This document shows, piece after piece, positions 15,868-25,920 of a stretch of DNA of 64,000 nucleotides (within the stretch, counting starts at the first letter, position 1; every line of letters begins with the position of its first letter). A model generated the notes under the pieces. The model searched no databases, had not been told where the DNA came from, and was given only the letters and a program-made list of their open reading frames with translations. The stretch covers positions 470,004 through 534,003 of the forward strand of contig NZ_JADKRX010000002.1 of the NCBI RefSeq assembly GCF_015350975.1, given 5' to 3'. A program made the position numbers and the translations under genes. Origin of the DNA: Curtobacterium sp. VKM Ac-1395 (GTDB lineage Bacteria > Actinomycetota > Actinomycetes > Actinomycetales > Microbacteriaceae).

Positions 15868-17106
15868 TCAGCCCTCGCCGTCCGGGCCGGGACCCTCCGC
15901 GGTCAGCGTGCCGGTCGCGGTGCCGGCGCCGAGCGTGACGCGGACGTCCGCGGTGCCGTCGAGGTCCGAGGCCGCACGCACGACCGCACCGTCGCCCGTC
16001 TGCACGATGGCGTAGCCGCGGCGGAGCGTGTCGCGGGGGGAGAGGGCCCGGAGTCGTCCGGTGAGGTGTCCGACGTCGGCGTGGGACCGTTCGATGCGTC
16101 GGTCGAGCAGCTCGCGGGCGCGGGAGAGGTCACGGGCCACCTCTTCTGCGCGGGTGTCGACGAGCCAGGCGGTGGACGCGAGGGCCGGCCGCGAGCGCAG
16201 GGCCGCGATGCGGTCGGCCTCCACCGACAGGGTGTGCGAGAGCCGGAGTCCGATCCGGGCACGGGCCTGGCGGACGTTCGCGAGCTCCTCGGCGACGTCG
16301 GGGACCACGCGCTTGGCGGCGTCGGTCGGGGTGGACGCGCGGAGGTCGGCGACGTCGTCGAGGAGCGGCCGGTCGGCCTCGTGCCCGATGGCGGAGACGA
16401 TCGGCGTGGTGGCCGCGGCTGCCGCACGGACGAGGCCCTCGTCGCTGAAGCCGAGCAGGTTCTGGAAGTCGCCGCCACCGCGGGCGACGACGATGACGTC
16501 GACCTCGGGGTCGGCGTCGAGCTCCTGGATCGCCGCCGTGACCTCGCCGACGGTGCGGTCGCCCTGCACCGCGGTGTGGACGGTCCGGAACTCGACGTGC
16601 GGCCACCGTAGCTGGGCGTTCCGCTTGACGTCCTTCTCGGCGTCGGAGTCCTTGCCCGTGATCAGGCCGATGCGGTGCGGCAGGAACGGCAGGCGCCGTT
16701 TGCGGGAGACGTCGAACAGGCCTTCCTCGGCCAGGGTCCGGCGGAGCCGTTCGAGGCGTTCGAGCAGGTCACCGAGCCCGACGTGCTTCATCTCGACGAC
16801 CTGCATCGTCAGGGAGCCGCCCTTGACCCAGTAGTTCGGCTTGACCGCCGCGACCACCCTGGCCCCCTGCTTGAGGTCGGCGGGCACCCGGGAACGGACG
16901 CTCGACCAGATCGAGAAGGACACGGTGGCGTCGACCTCGAGGTCCTTGAGCTTGCCGTAGACGTTGCCGCCCGCGACGTTCCACTGGGTGATCTCGCCCT
17001 CGATCCAGGCGGTGCCGAGGCGGTCGATCCAGTCCCGGAGCTTCGCGCCGAGCAGCGCGACCGGCCATGGGTTGTCGGCCGTCGGTGGGCCCTGTTCGAT
17101 CGCCAT
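15868..17106 (-). CDS. xseA: Exodeoxyribonuclease VII large subunit
   Basis: The 412-residue catalytic subunit. An N-terminal OB fold ([23 protein letters not shown]-like strands) occupies residues ~20-110. The catalytic core carries [16 protein letters not shown], the Gly-rich [18 protein letters not shown] near residue 210, and [20 protein letters not shown] long helical C-terminal segment follows. The ATG at 17106 has AGAGGAGC upstream and excludes a spurious N-terminal extension in the longer frame. It is divergent from ispH. Confidence 0.94.
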   Translation of the reverse strand: MAIEQGPPTADNPWPVALLGAKLRDWIDRLGTAWIEGEITQWNVAGGNVYGKLKDLEVDATVSFSIWSSVRSRVPADLKQGARVVAAVKPNYWVKGGSLTMQVVEMKHVGLGDLLERLERLRRTLAEEGLFDVSRKRRLPFLPHRIGLITGKDSDAEKDVKRNAQLRWPHVEFRTVHTAVQGDRTVGEVTAAIQELDADPEVDVIVVARGGGDFQNLLGFSDEGLVRAAAAATTPIVSAIGHEADRPLLDDVADLRASTPTDAAKRVVPDVAEELANVRQARARIGLRLSHTLSVEADRIAALRSRPALASTAWLVDTRAEEVARDLSRARELLDRRIERSHADVGHLTGRLRALSPRDTLRRGYAIVQTGDGAVVRAASDLDGTADVRVTLGAGTATGTLTAEGPGPDGEG

Positions 17107-17220
17107 CGTGCTCCTCTGCGGTGGTGCGGTCCCCATGGTGCCGGACACCCCTGACGATCCGCGTCCGGGTGGCCCGTCCGCCACCCTCCGCGCCCCCAGC
17201 GTGTGTCGGTCCCGCTCACC

Positions 17221-17226
17221 TATCAT
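17221..17226 (+). promoter_or_regulatory. -10 box of ispH, leaderless
   Basis: TATCAT ends seven bases before the GTG of ispH, with no ribosome binding site between them. Confidence 0.55.
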
Positions 17227-17233
17227 CGGGGAC

Positions 17234-18298
17234 GTGACGATCACCAACGGCCACTCGGTCCCGCTCGCCCCGCCGCGCAGCCCAGCGCCGCGTGGTCGGC
17301 TGCGGAACGACCCGGTCGCCGGCAGCAAGAAGGTCCTGCTCGCGGCACCCCGTGGGTACTGCGCGGGCGTCGACCGCGCGGTGATCGCCGTCGAGAAGGC
17401 CCTGGAGCAGTACGGCGAGCCCGTCTACGTCCGCAAGCAGATCGTCCACAACGTGCACGTCGTGTCGACGCTCGAACAGCGCGGAGCGGTCTTCGTCGAC
17501 GACGTGGACGAGGTCCCGCGCGGGTCCCACGTCGTGTTCAGCGCTCACGGCGTCTCACCCGCGGTCGTCGCCGGTGCGGCCGCCCGTGACCTGCACGCCA
17601 TCGACGCCACCTGCCCCCTGGTCACGAAGGTCCACCGCGAGGCCACCCGCTTCGCCAAGGCCGAGCGCACCATCATCCTGATCGGGCACACCGGCCACGA
17701 AGAGGTCGAGGGCACCATGGGCCACGCGCCCGAGCGGACGATCCTGGTGAACGGGCCCGCCGACGTCGCCGCACTGACCGTTGACGACCCCGACAACCTC
17801 GTCTGGCTGTCCCAGACCACGCTGAGCGTCGACGAGACGATGGAGACCGTCCGGCTCCTGCGCGAGAAGTTCCCGACCATCGAGAACCCGCCCTCGGACG
17901 ACATCTGCTACGCCACCCAGAACCGGCAGGTCGCGATCAAGAAGGTCGCACCGCAGGCCGACCTCGTCATCGTGGTCGGGTCCGCCAACTCCTCGAACAG
18001 CGTCCGCCTGGTCGACGTGGCGCTCGAGTACGGGGCCACGGCGGCGCACCGCGTGGACTACGCCGAGGAGATCCGGCAGGAGTGGCTCGACGGCGTCCAG
18101 ACCGTCGGGGTCACCAGTGGCGCCTCGGTGCCCGAGCAACTCGTGCACGAGGTCCTCGAGCAGCTCGCCGACGCCGGCTACGGCACGGTGGAAGAGGTCG
18201 TCACGGCGCACGAGGACCTGATGTTCTCGCTCCCCAAGGAACTCCGCACCGACGCATCGGGCAACGCCACGCGCGGGCTCGGCGGGCGGCGCCGATGA
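17234..18298 (+). CDS. ispH: HMBDP reductase (4-hydroxy-3-methylbut-2-enyl diphosphate reductase)
   Basis: A 354-residue [4Fe-4S] enzyme, the last step of the MEP isoprenoid pathway, yielding IPP and DMAPP. The three cluster cysteines are in [12 protein letters not shown] (near residue 45), [12 protein letters not shown] (near residue 128) and [11 protein letters not shown] (near residue 224); [10 protein letters not shown] is the diphosphate site. About 30 residues of Pro/Arg-rich extension precede the core. The GTG start follows a -10 box by seven bases. It overlaps the next gene by ATGA. Confidence 0.95.
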   Translation: MTITNGHSVPLAPPRSPAPRGRLRNDPVAGSKKVLLAAPRGYCAGVDRAVIAVEKALEQYGEPVYVRKQIVHNVHVVSTLEQRGAVFVDDVDEVPRGSHVVFSAHGVSPAVVAGAAARDLHAIDATCPLVTKVHREATRFAKAERTIILIGHTGHEEVEGTMGHAPERTILVNGPADVAALTVDDPDNLVWLSQTTLSVDETMETVRLLREKFPTIENPPSDDICYATQNRQVAIKKVAPQADLVIVVGSANSSNSVRLVDVALEYGATAAHRVDYAEEIRQEWLDGVQTVGVTSGASVPEQLVHEVLEQLADAGYGTVEEVVTAHEDLMFSLPKELRTDASGNATRGLGGRRR

Positions 18299-19014
18299 GC
18301 GCGCGGGGTGACTGGTCGGCGGCGCCCGACCGCGACCGTGGCGTGCCACCACAGGACACCGGCTCGGGTGACGGCACCCACACCCACACCGACGCTGGCG
18401 CTGCGCGCGTCGCCGGCTCCCGGCCCGAGGGTCGTCCCGCTCCGCAGTACGGCGAGTACGCCCCGGAGGGCTGGGTGAACCCCGTCCTGGTCGAGCAGGA
18501 ACGCCTCGAACGGCAGCGCTCGCAAGGCGACCGTCCCGCGTCGCCGCAGCAACGGCCCACGCCGAAGACCACGGCCGCCAGACAGCCCGAGTCGGACTCC
18601 GGACGTGCTCCGACCCCGGCTGGCACGCCCGTCGCTGCGCGCTTCGGTGCGTCGCCCGCGGACTTCCTGCTCACCGTGATGCTGCTCGCCTTCGGGCTCG
18701 TCTCGGTGCTGCAGTCGTTGGCGTTCCGCTCGGTCGCCGCGAACCTGGCCCGGCAGCTCGAGGTCCGGTACACCGCGCTGTCGGACCCCGGCGCGCTCGT
18801 GGGCGCAGCGCTCGTCAGTGCGATCGGCGGCCTGGTGCTGTTCGTGCTCGTCGCGTGGTGGTCGGTGGTGCGCCTGCGCAACCGGAAGCGCACGGTCTGG
18901 GTCCCGCTGCTCGGTGGACTCGTCGCGTCGGTGGTCACGCTGTCGGCGTTCCTCACGGTGATGCTGCACGACGACCGCTTCGTCGCGTGGGCCATGCAGA
19001 ACGCGGGCGGCTGA
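18295..19014 (+). CDS. DUF6264-like membrane protein
   Basis: A 239-residue protein. Residues 1-125 are hydrophilic and disordered-looking, with the motif [20 protein letters not shown] typical of a Microbacteriaceae family I believe is DUF6264. Three membrane helices follow ([58 protein letters not shown]). The ATG overlaps the ispH stop. Its 3' end overlaps the convergent TetR gene by about 60 bases. Function unknown. Confidence 0.65.
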   Translation: MSARGDWSAAPDRDRGVPPQDTGSGDGTHTHTDAGAARVAGSRPEGRPAPQYGEYAPEGWVNPVLVEQERLERQRSQGDRPASPQQRPTPKTTAARQPESDSGRAPTPAGTPVAARFGASPADFLLTVMLLAFGLVSVLQSLAFRSVAANLARQLEVRYTALSDPGALVGAALVSAIGGLVLFVLVAWWSVVRLRNRKRTVWVPLLGGLVASVVTLSAFLTVMLHDDRFVAWAMQNAGG

Positions 19015-19594
19015 CACCGGTCTCGGTGCCGCCGTCGCCGACCACGCTCCGGATGCGCTGCGTCGCCGCGTCCAGGTGCTCGGCCAGCGGGGTGTCAGAG
19101 TCGTCGGCGAGCCATTGACCGAGTGCCGCCTCGAACAGCTCGACGGTCACGCCAGCGAGGACGACCGCGGTGAGCGGGTCGTCGCCGCGCAGGACGAACC
19201 CGGCCCGGACGGCTTCTCGGAGGTCGGCCTGCTTGCGGAGGTCCCGCTCGCGGAGCGCCGGCTCGGCGTCGATGACCCTTCGAGCGGCGCGGATCGCGGA
19301 GCGGCGCGGCTCGAACCGCTGCTGCGCGAGGGTGCGGAGGCCGACGAGCACGACGTCGAGCGGCGGGACGTCCAGCGGAGCCTCGGCGAGCATCCGCGTG
19401 GCGATGGCCGGGATCTCGTCATCGCCGAAGAAGACCTCGCGCTTGTCGCTGAAGTACCGGAAGAAGGTCCGTTTGGTCAGCCCCGCGCGCTCGACGATGT
19501 CCGGCACCGTGGTCGCCGTGAAGCCGCGCTCCTCGAACAGCTCCATCGCGGCCGCTCGCAGTCGTTCCCGGGTGCCCGGCGCCCATCTGGCCAT
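18953..19594 (-). CDS. TetR-family regulator of divergent oxidoreductase
   Basis: A 213-residue TetR protein. The helix-turn-helix is residues ~8-55 ([40 protein letters not shown]), and the C-terminal half is a helical ligand domain. I chose the ATG at 19594 (MARWAPGTR) rather than the upstream one at 19627, because the longer version would read through one of two palindromes that are probably its own operators. It is divergent from a quinone oxidoreductase that it probably represses. Confidence 0.82.
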   Translation of the reverse strand: MARWAPGTRERLRAAAMELFEERGFTATTVPDIVERAGLTKRTFFRYFSDKREVFFGDDEIPAIATRMLAEAPLDVPPLDVVLVGLRTLAQQRFEPRRSAIRAARRVIDAEPALRERDLRKQADLREAVRAGFVLRGDDPLTAVVLAGVTVELFEAALGQWLADDSDTPLAEHLDAATQRIRSVVGDGGTETGVSRPRSAWPTRRSGRRAASP

Positions 19595-19610
19595 GCCGCC
19601 AGCATAGGTG

Positions 19611-19627
19611 ATGACACCAGGTGTCAT
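19611..19627. promoter_or_regulatory. TetR operator 1
   Basis: ATGACACCAGGTGTCAT is a perfect 8-1-8 palindrome in the divergent intergenic region, 17 bases before the TetR start. Confidence 0.7.
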
Positions 19628-19641
19628 GACGGGCTACTGTG

Positions 19642-19658
19642 ATGACACCAGGTGCCAT
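19642..19658. promoter_or_regulatory. TetR operator 2
   Basis: ATGACACCAGGTGCCAT repeats operator 1 with a single mismatch. The two centres are 31 bases apart, about three helical turns, so dimers would bind the same face of the DNA. Confidence 0.65.
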
Positions 19659-19692
19659 CGAGGTCACGCCGCTCATCTGCCGGAAGGCAACC

Positions 19693-20832
19693 ATGCCCCA
19701 GAACTCCGCCGCTGTGCTCCGAGCGCTGCGCACCCCGTTCGTCGTCGAACCCGCCCACGTCCCGACGCCTGCGAGTGACGAGGTCGTTGTGCGAGTGCGG
19801 GCGGTGGCCGTCAACCCGGTCGACTGGGTCATCCAGGGCACCGGGTCCGTGACCTACCGCTGGCTGCAGACACCGGTGGTGCTCGGCTCCGACGTCGCCG
19901 GCGAGGTCGTCGCCATCGGGTCGGCCGTCACCCGGTTCCGGGTGGGCCAGCGCGTGTTCGGACTCGCCACCGGGACTGACCGCGGTCGGGACCCGCAGCA
20001 CGAGGGCGCGTTCCAGGACCACACCGCGCTGCTCGAGCGACTGACCGCACCGACGCCGGACGACCTCACTGACGAGCAGGCGGTCGTGCTGCCGCTCGGG
20101 GCCTCGACGGCCGCGTGCGCGCTCTTCCAGGAGCGCCACCTCGGGCTCCGCATGCCTGGACACGCGACGGTCGACGGCGCGGGCGGCACCGCTGACGGCG
20201 ACCGCGGCGTCGTCGTGGTCTGGGGCGGATCGACGAGCGTCGGCATGAACGCCGTCCAGCTGGCCTCAGCCGCCGGCTATGACGTCGTCACCACGGCGTC
20301 GCCTCGGAACGCCGAGCTCGTCCGGTCGCTCGGAGCCGAGGTGGTGGTGGATCACCACGACCCGCACGCGGTCGACGCCCTCGTCGCGGCCATCGCCGGC
20401 CGCCGAGTCCTCGGCGCGGTGGCGCTCGGGACGACCTCGGCCGCCGCCTGCATCCAGGTGCTCCGTCGGACGGGCGGCACCGTGCTGGCGCTGGCGAGCA
20501 CCCCGGTGTCCCTCGACCGACTTGCAGGACGTCGACGGCTGTTCCCAGCGATGCTCCCCGTGTTCAGCCGGCTCGGCCTCACGATGGCCGGACTGATGCT
20601 CAGCGCCCGCCGCGCCGGCATCCGGACCGCCTTCATCTGGGGCAGCAGCCTGCGCGACGACGCGGTCGGCCCGATGCTGTGGGGCGAGGTCCTGCCGCGC
20701 GGTCTCGCGGACGGCACCCTGCGCGCGGTACCTGAGCCGCTCGTCTTGGGCACCGGCCTCGCCGCCGTCCAGGGTGCGCTCGACCGGCAGCGCGCCGGGG
20801 TCTCCGCGCAGAAGATCGTCGTGACGCTCTGA
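19693..20832 (+). CDS. Quinone oxidoreductase-like (zinc-free MDR)
   Basis: A 379-residue medium-chain reductase. It has the substrate-domain opening VVVRVRAVAVNPVDWVIQGT, LGSDVAGEVVAIG, and a nucleotide loop WGGSTSVGMNAVQLA near residue 180, but no zinc cysteines, as in NADPH:quinone reductases and enoyl reductases. The ATG at 19693 follows GGAAGG. Position behind twin TetR operators suggests induction by a small-molecule stress such as a quinone or reactive aldehyde. Confidence 0.82.
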   Translation: MPQNSAAVLRALRTPFVVEPAHVPTPASDEVVVRVRAVAVNPVDWVIQGTGSVTYRWLQTPVVLGSDVAGEVVAIGSAVTRFRVGQRVFGLATGTDRGRDPQHEGAFQDHTALLERLTAPTPDDLTDEQAVVLPLGASTAACALFQERHLGLRMPGHATVDGAGGTADGDRGVVVVWGGSTSVGMNAVQLASAAGYDVVTTASPRNAELVRSLGAEVVVDHHDPHAVDALVAAIAGRRVLGAVALGTTSAAACIQVLRRTGGTVLALASTPVSLDRLAGRRRLFPAMLPVFSRLGLTMAGLMLSARRAGIRTAFIWGSSLRDDAVGPMLWGEVLPRGLADGTLRAVPEPLVLGTGLAAVQGALDRQRAGVSAQKIVVTL

Positions 20833-20841
20833 CCGACCTCG

Positions 20842-22104
20842 TCAGCCGGCGAGGAACGCGGCCACGGCACCGTGCAGTGCGGCCAGGTCCTCGACGTGGA
20901 CCAGTTCGCGCACGGAGTGCATCGACAGCAGTCCGACGCCGATGTCCACCGTCGGGATGCCGAGTCGCGTCGCCGCGATCGGCCCGATGGTCGAGCCACC
21001 GGGGATCGTGTTGACGTTCACGAACGGCTGGTACGTCACCCCGGCGGCGTCGCAGGCGGCGGCGAAGACGGCCTCGCCCTTCGCCTCGGTCATGTAGCGC
21101 TGGTTCGCGCTGGTCTTGAGCAGCGGACCACCACCCGGGCGCGGGCGGTTGGTCGGGTCGTGCTTCTCGGAGTAGTTGGGGTGGACCAGGTGCCCGGCGT
21201 CGCTCGAGAGCAACCACGAGGCCCGGAACGCCCGCGCGGCCTCGGACCGGGTGGCGCCGAGGCCCTCCTGCACGCGGCCGAGCACGTCCTCGAGGAACGG
21301 ACCACCGGCACCGGACGGCGTCGCCGACCCGACTTCCTCGTGGTCGAACGCGGCGAAGACCGGGACGTGGTCGCCGTCCGCCGGAGCGTCGACGATGCCG
21401 CGGAGCCCCGCGTGCACGCTCGTCAGGTTGTCCATCCGGCCCGACGCCAGGAACGAGCCGTCGATGCCGACCCGGGCGGGCGCCTGCGTGTCGGCGAGGA
21501 AGAGGTCCCACGACACGGCGGTCTCGCCCACCCGGCCGCGGAGCCACGCGAGGGCGTCGACCCCGCCGGCGCTCGTGGCGTCCGTCCCGACCACGGGGAG
21601 CGTGTGCCGCTGCCGGTCGATCTCGGCGCCGGCGTTCACGCCGCGGTCGAGGTGGATCGCCAGGTTCGGGATGCGCGCCACCGCGTCGGTGTCGAGGAGC
21701 GTGACGGTGCCGTCCGCGTGGACGACCCGTCCGGCGATGCGGAGGTCACGGTCGAACCAGGTCGACAGGATCGGGCCGCCGTAGACCTCGACGTTGAGCT
21801 GCTCCCACCCGCCGACCCGGACGACGGGGTTCGGCTTGAGGCGGAACCCGGGGGAGTCGGTGTGGGCCCCGAGGATCCGGAACGGCGTCGTCGCGGTGGC
21901 GCCGGCGGGGAGACGCCAGGCGATGACGGCACCGTCACGCACGACGACGTAGGCGCCGGGATCGGTCGGCCAGGCGTCGCGCTCGTCGAGCTCGGTGAAC
22001 CCGGCGGCGACGAGCCGGTCACGGGCCACGGCGGCGGCGTGGAACGCCGTCGGCGACGCGGTGACGAAGTGGGCGAACTCGGGGGCGATGGCGTCGACGG
22101 TCAC
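20842..22104 (-). CDS. M18 family aminopeptidase
   Basis: A 420-residue dinuclear-zinc aminopeptidase of the aspartyl aminopeptidase family. Metal and catalytic motifs are all visible: GAHTDSPG (near residue 80), SGRMDNLTSVHAG, AFDHEEVGSATPSGAG (near residue 255) and the C-terminal SMHSVRELVHVED. It would trim acidic N-terminal residues in cytoplasmic peptides. The GTG at 22104 was chosen as the start just before the conserved TASPTAFHA. It is convergent with the quinone oxidoreductase, with a nine-base gap. Confidence 0.92.
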   Translation of the reverse strand: MTVDAIAPEFAHFVTASPTAFHAAAVARDRLVAAGFTELDERDAWPTDPGAYVVVRDGAVIAWRLPAGATATTPFRILGAHTDSPGFRLKPNPVVRVGGWEQLNVEVYGGPILSTWFDRDLRIAGRVVHADGTVTLLDTDAVARIPNLAIHLDRGVNAGAEIDRQRHTLPVVGTDATSAGGVDALAWLRGRVGETAVSWDLFLADTQAPARVGIDGSFLASGRMDNLTSVHAGLRGIVDAPADGDHVPVFAAFDHEEVGSATPSGAGGPFLEDVLGRVQEGLGATRSEAARAFRASWLLSSDAGHLVHPNYSEKHDPTNRPRPGGGPLLKTSANQRYMTEAKGEAVFAAACDAAGVTYQPFVNVNTIPGGSTIGPIAATRLGIPTVDIGVGLLSMHSVRELVHVEDLAALHGAVAAFLAG

Positions 22105-22142
22105 CCGACCATGGTGGCACGGTCGCGAGGTGACCAGACGCA

Positions 22143-22175
22143 GCACTGGCCGCGCCCTGCGGACGCGGCCAGTGC
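22143..22175 (-). terminator. Terminator of fbaA
   Basis: GCACTGGCCGCG pairs perfectly with CGCGGCCAGTGC across a nine-base loop, downstream of fbaA on the minus strand. No marked U tract follows. Confidence 0.75.
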
Positions 22176-22197
22176 CTCCAGGCGGTGTGGAGCGGGG

Positions 22198-23226
22198 TCA
22201 GCTCTGGCTGTGTCCGGCCGAACCGAGGACCTTGGCGGCCTCGCCGACGCGAGCGGCCATGGCGGTCTCGGCGACCTTGCCCCAGGCGCGCGGGTCGTAC
22301 TGCTTCTTGTTGCCGACCTCGCCGTCGAGCTTCAGGACGCCCTCGTAGTTGCTGAACATCGAACCGGCGATCGACCGCGTGAACGCGTACTGCGTGTCCG
22401 TGTCGATGTTCATCTTGATGACGCCGTTGCGCACGGCCTCGTGGATCTCGTCGTCGGTCGAGCCGGAGCCGCCGTGGAAGACGAGGTCGAGGGGGTTCTC
22501 GCCGGTGCCGTGCTTCGCGGCGACCGCTGCCTGGATCTCACCGAGGAGCTCCGGACGCAGCTTCACGTTGCCCGGCTTGTAGACGCCGTGCACGTTGCCG
22601 AAGGTGAGGGCAGCGATCCAGCGACCCTTGTCCCCGAGACCGAGCGCGTCGACGACCCGCTCGACGTCGCCCGAGGTCGTGTAGAGCGCGTCGTTGGTGC
22701 CCTCGTGCTCGACGCCGTCCTCTTCGCCGCCGACGACGCCGATCTCGACCTCGAGGATGGCGTTGATGTTGCGGGTCTTCTCGATCATCGTGCGGGCGAT
22801 CTCGATGTTCTCGTCGAGCGGCACGGCCGAGCCGTCCCACATGTGCGACTGGAAGATCGGGTTGCGACCGTGGCGGACCTCTTCCTCGCTCGCCGCGATG
22901 AGCGGCAGGACGAACCCGTCGAGGGCGTCCTTCGGGCAGTGGTCCGTGTGGAGCGCGACGGTGATCGGGTAGTTCTTGGCGACCTCGTGCGCGAACGCCG
23001 CCATGGCGAGCGCCCCGGCGGCACGGTTCTTCACGGTCTGGCCGGCGAAGTAGTCGGCACCGCCGGTCGTCACCTGGATGATGCCGTCCGACCCGGCCTC
23101 GGTCAGGCCCTGGAGGACCGCGTTGATGGTCTGCGACGAGGACACGTTGACCGCGGGGTAGGCGAACTTGCCGGCCTTCGCGCGGTCGATCATCTCGGCG
23201 TACTGTTCCGGCGTTGCGATGGGCAC
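22198..23226 (-). CDS. fbaA: Class II fructose-bisphosphate aldolase
   Basis: The 342-residue zinc aldolase cleaves fructose 1,6-bisphosphate into DHAP and GAP, or condenses them. Zinc and catalytic motifs are HTDHCPKDALD (near residue 93), EVEIGVVGGEEDG and VFHGGSGSTDDEI (near residue 255). The start is GTG, eight bases after AAGGAGA. It is divergent from glpX, which takes the product on to fructose 6-phosphate in gluconeogenesis. Confidence 0.95.
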   Translation of the reverse strand: MPIATPEQYAEMIDRAKAGKFAYPAVNVSSSQTINAVLQGLTEAGSDGIIQVTTGGADYFAGQTVKNRAAGALAMAAFAHEVAKNYPITVALHTDHCPKDALDGFVLPLIAASEEEVRHGRNPIFQSHMWDGSAVPLDENIEIARTMIEKTRNINAILEVEIGVVGGEEDGVEHEGTNDALYTTSGDVERVVDALGLGDKGRWIAALTFGNVHGVYKPGNVKLRPELLGEIQAAVAAKHGTGENPLDLVFHGGSGSTDDEIHEAVRNGVIKMNIDTDTQYAFTRSIAGSMFSNYEGVLKLDGEVGNKKQYDPRAWGKVAETAMAARVGEAAKVLGSAGHSQS

Positions 23227-23341
23227 GTGATCTCCTTCGACTTCGGTGATGTCCGGACCGATCGTAGTCAGCCGGTCTGGAGTGTGACCCGGGCGGCGTT
23301 GCACGTCCGTCCGCTCGGCGGCTCACGCGGGCCGCGCTCGG

Positions 23342-23347
23342 TAGGCT
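23342..23347 (+). promoter_or_regulatory. -10 box of glpX, leaderless
   Basis: TAGGCT lies seven bases before the GTG of glpX, with no Shine-Dalgarno sequence between. Confidence 0.55.
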
Positions 23348-23354
23348 GCAGTAC

Positions 23355-24344
23355 GTGACTCCCACGACTGAGACCGGTTCCCTCTTCCTGCAGCCCGACC
23401 GCAACCTGGCCCTCGAACTCGTCCGCGCGACCGAGGCCGCCGCGATCCGCGCGCAACCGTGGGTCGGCCGGGGGGAGAAGAACCTCGCGGACGGTGCTGC
23501 CGTCGACGCGATGCGCAAGTTCCTCGGCACCGTCAACTTCGACGGCGTGGTCGTCATCGGCGAGGGCGAGAAGGACAACGCCCCGATGCTCTACAACGGC
23601 GAGCACGTCGGCAACGGCCACGGCCCGGCCTGCGACATCGCGGTCGACCCGATCGACGGCACCTCGCTGACCGCCGCCGGCCGCCAGAACGCCATCTCCG
23701 TGATGGCCGTCTCGGACCGCGGCTCGATGTACGACCCGTCGGCCGTGTTCTACATGGACAAGATCGCCGCCGGACCCGAGGGGCGTGGGGTCCTCGACCT
23801 CGAGAAGCCGATCGGCGACAACATCCGCGCGCTGGCGAAGGCCAAGGGCAAGGACCTCGAGGACATGGTCGTCGCCGTGCTCGACCGCCCCCGCCACGAC
23901 GAGCTCATCCGCGCGATCCGTGCCACGGGCGCCGGCACCCGCCTGCTGCTCGACGGTGACGTCGCCGGTGGCATCGCGGCGGCCCTGCCCGGCTCGAACA
24001 TCGACATGTGCGTCGGCGTCGGCGGCACGCCCGAGGGCATCATCACCGCGTGCGCGATCAAGGCGCTCGGCGGGGTGCTGCTCGGCAAGCTCCAGCCGAA
24101 GGACGACGAGGAGCGCGAGCGGGCCATCGCGGCTGGCCACGACCTCGACAAGGTCCTCGACCAGGACGACCTGGTCACGGGCGACAACACGTTCTTCGTC
24201 GCGACCGGTGTCACCGACGGCGTGCTCGTCGACGGTGTCCGCCGCTCGCGTGGCGTCATCCACACCGACTCGCTCGTGCTCCGGTCGCGCTCGAACACGA
24301 TCCGTCGCATCCAGGCGGACCACCGCGCCGAGAAGTGGTTCTGA
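23355..24344 (+). CDS. glpX: Class II fructose-1,6-bisphosphatase
   Basis: A 329-residue GlpX-type phosphatase that removes the 1-phosphate from fructose 1,6-bisphosphate. The metal-binding motifs [13 protein letters not shown] (near residue 67) and [11 protein letters not shown] (near residue 97) are intact, as are [13 protein letters not shown] and [12 protein letters not shown]. The GTG start is supported by a -10 box seven bases upstream. Divergence from fbaA places both gluconeogenic steps at one locus, just upstream of the inositol operon that produces DHAP. Confidence 0.94.
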   Translation: MTPTTETGSLFLQPDRNLALELVRATEAAAIRAQPWVGRGEKNLADGAAVDAMRKFLGTVNFDGVVVIGEGEKDNAPMLYNGEHVGNGHGPACDIAVDPIDGTSLTAAGRQNAISVMAVSDRGSMYDPSAVFYMDKIAAGPEGRGVLDLEKPIGDNIRALAKAKGKDLEDMVVAVLDRPRHDELIRAIRATGAGTRLLLDGDVAGGIAAALPGSNIDMCVGVGGTPEGIITACAIKALGGVLLGKLQPKDDEERERAIAAGHDLDKVLDQDDLVTGDNTFFVATGVTDGVLVDGVRRSRGVIHTDSLVLRSRSNTIRRIQADHRAEKWF

Positions 24345-24386
24345 TCCACAGGGTCTGACCTGGCGCTGACCGACGCCGCACGACCA

Positions 24387-24428
24387 GAACCCGCTCGAAC
24401 CACGGACATCCGTGGCGCGAGCGGGTTC
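24387..24428. terminator. Bidirectional terminator glpX/rmuC
   Basis: GAACCCGCTCG (24387-24397) pairs with CGAGCGGGTTC (24418-24428), with an inner CCACGGA/TCCGTGG helix. It sits between two convergent genes. Confidence 0.75.
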
Positions 24429-24469
24429 CTGTTGTGCGAACCCAGCGCGCAGCGCGCAGCGCCCGCGCG

Positions 24470-25732
24470 TCAGTCCTCGTCGAGGGCGCCCACGAGCTCC
24501 GGTGCGGTGAGCAACCGCGGCTCGTCCTCGACCACGGTGGGTTCCGCGATGACCTTCGACTCGTCGAGCATCGACAGCCGTCGGGCACTCGGCAGCACCT
24601 GCCGTTCGAGCGACCCCACGAAGCGGTTGTAGTCGACGACCGAGCCGCGGATCGACCGCCCGAGCTTGTCGACGTGCGTCGCCATCGTCGTGAGCCGGCC
24701 GTGGAGCTCGCGGGCGACCCGGAAGAGCTCGCGGGCCTCGGTCGTGACGACGTCCTGCTGCCACGAGAACGCCACGGTCTTGAGCACCGACCACAGCGTG
24801 ACCGGGGACGCCAGGGCGACCCGCTTGCGGAAGGCGTGGTCGAGCAGCCCGGGGTCCGCGGCCAGGGCGCTGGCGATGAGGGACTCCGACGGGATGAACG
24901 CCACCGTGAGCTCGGGGGAGGCGTCGTAGCCCGACCAGTACTCCCGCGCGGCGAGGGCGTCCACGTGTGCCCGCAGGGCCTTGACGTGCTGCGTCATGAG
25001 CGTGGCACGACGAGCACCTTCGGCCCCCGTGGCACTGGCGGGGATCGCCACCGCCTGCAGGTACGCGGTGAAGGGCACCTTGGCGTCCACCGCGATGCTC
25101 TTGCCGCCGGGCAGGTGCACGATCATGTCCGGGCGTGCGGCACCGGCGGACGTCGTCACCGAGGACTGCACGTCGAAGTCGACCCGTTCGAGCAGCCCGG
25201 CGGCCTCGACCACGTTGCGCAGCTGGGTCTCGCCCCAGACGCCCCGGGTGCTGTTCGAGGTGAGTGCGCTCGCGAGGGTCTCGGCGGTGGCGCGGAGCCG
25301 TTCCTCGGACTCGGCGGCGGACCGCAGCTGCGTGGAGATGGCGCCGTACTGCTCGCTGCGGGCCCGCTCGAGCTCGGCGATCTTCGCGCGCATCACGTCG
25401 AGGGTCTCGGCGACGGGGCTCAGCGCCGTGAGCACCTTGGACTCGTCCTGCGACCGGGCGGTCTCGGCGCCGTGCATGCGCTCGACGAGGTGCTCCAGCT
25501 CGGCTGACCGCCGTTCGAGCGAGTCCACCTGCCGGCGGTACTGGGTGTCCTGCGCGTCGAGGCGTTCCTCGGCGTCCTGGCGGACCTCGGAGAGACGCGC
25601 ACGGAGGGCGTCGGCGGTGGCGACGGCCGTCGCGGCGGACGCGCCGGCGCGGGAACGCGCGAGCGACCACGCGACGGCGGCGCCGGCGAGGGCGCCGATC
25701 AGCAGGCCGACGAGCAGGGCGGAGATGTCCAT
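24470..25732 (-). CDS. rmuC: DNA recombination protein RmuC
   Basis: The 420-residue protein has an N-terminal membrane helix (residues ~5-24), a coiled coil of about 130 residues (QDAEERLDAQDTQYRRQVDS and onward) and the RmuC nuclease-like domain with STRGVWGETQLRNVVEAAGL, HLPGGKSIAVDAKVPFTAYL and FIPSESLIASAL. RmuC limits DNA inversions and rearrangements. The ATG at 25732 begins the membrane helix; upstream frame is not protein-like. It is divergent from the inositol operon. Confidence 0.92.
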   Translation of the reverse strand: MDISALLVGLLIGALAGAAVAWSLARSRAGASAATAVATADALRARLSEVRQDAEERLDAQDTQYRRQVDSLERRSAELEHLVERMHGAETARSQDESKVLTALSPVAETLDVMRAKIAELERARSEQYGAISTQLRSAAESEERLRATAETLASALTSNSTRGVWGETQLRNVVEAAGLLERVDFDVQSSVTTSAGAARPDMIVHLPGGKSIAVDAKVPFTAYLQAVAIPASATGAEGARRATLMTQHVKALRAHVDALAAREYWSGYDASPELTVAFIPSESLIASALAADPGLLDHAFRKRVALASPVTLWSVLKTVAFSWQQDVVTTEARELFRVARELHGRLTTMATHVDKLGRSIRGSVVDYNRFVGSLERQVLPSARRLSMLDESKVIAEPTVVEDEPRLLTAPELVGALDED

Positions 25733-25839
25733 GCCCAGACCTTCCCAGGTCCCACCGACAGCAGCGGGGCGGACGCGGGCGAGCCTCCAGAGCGGACCCG
25801 GAGGCGACCCGATGACCGCCGGAACAGGCCGGCTGGACC

Positions 25840-25851
25840 ATGTCATGACAT
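25840..25851. promoter_or_regulatory. GntR operator at iolC promoter
   Basis: ATGTCATGACAT is a perfect palindrome with the core TGTC-AT-GACA. It overlaps the predicted -35 element of the operon promoter, so bound protein would block RNA polymerase. The same core recurs before the tautomerase gene and before the GntR gene. Confidence 0.7.
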
Positions 25852-25873
25852 TAGGCCAAGGATGATGTACAGT
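25845..25873 (+). promoter_or_regulatory. Promoter of the inositol operon
   Basis: -35 ATGACA (25845-25850) and -10 TACAGT (25868-25873) are separated by exactly 17 bases. The transcript would have a leader of roughly 40 bases with GGAAGG upstream of the iolC ATG. Confidence 0.6.
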
Positions 25874-25920
25874 CGTGATCGTCCGCCGATGAAGCCGCAC
25901 GGAAGGTCCCCTCGCGTCGC

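Noticed and set aside
20872-23358. Long plus-strand open frame across the M18 peptidase and fbaA genes
   Set aside because: Antisense shadow of two well-supported genes; no start context or recognisable domain.
23268-25841. Long minus-strand open frame across glpX and rmuC
   Set aside because: Antisense to glpX, a certain gene, and out of frame with rmuC; low-complexity composition.
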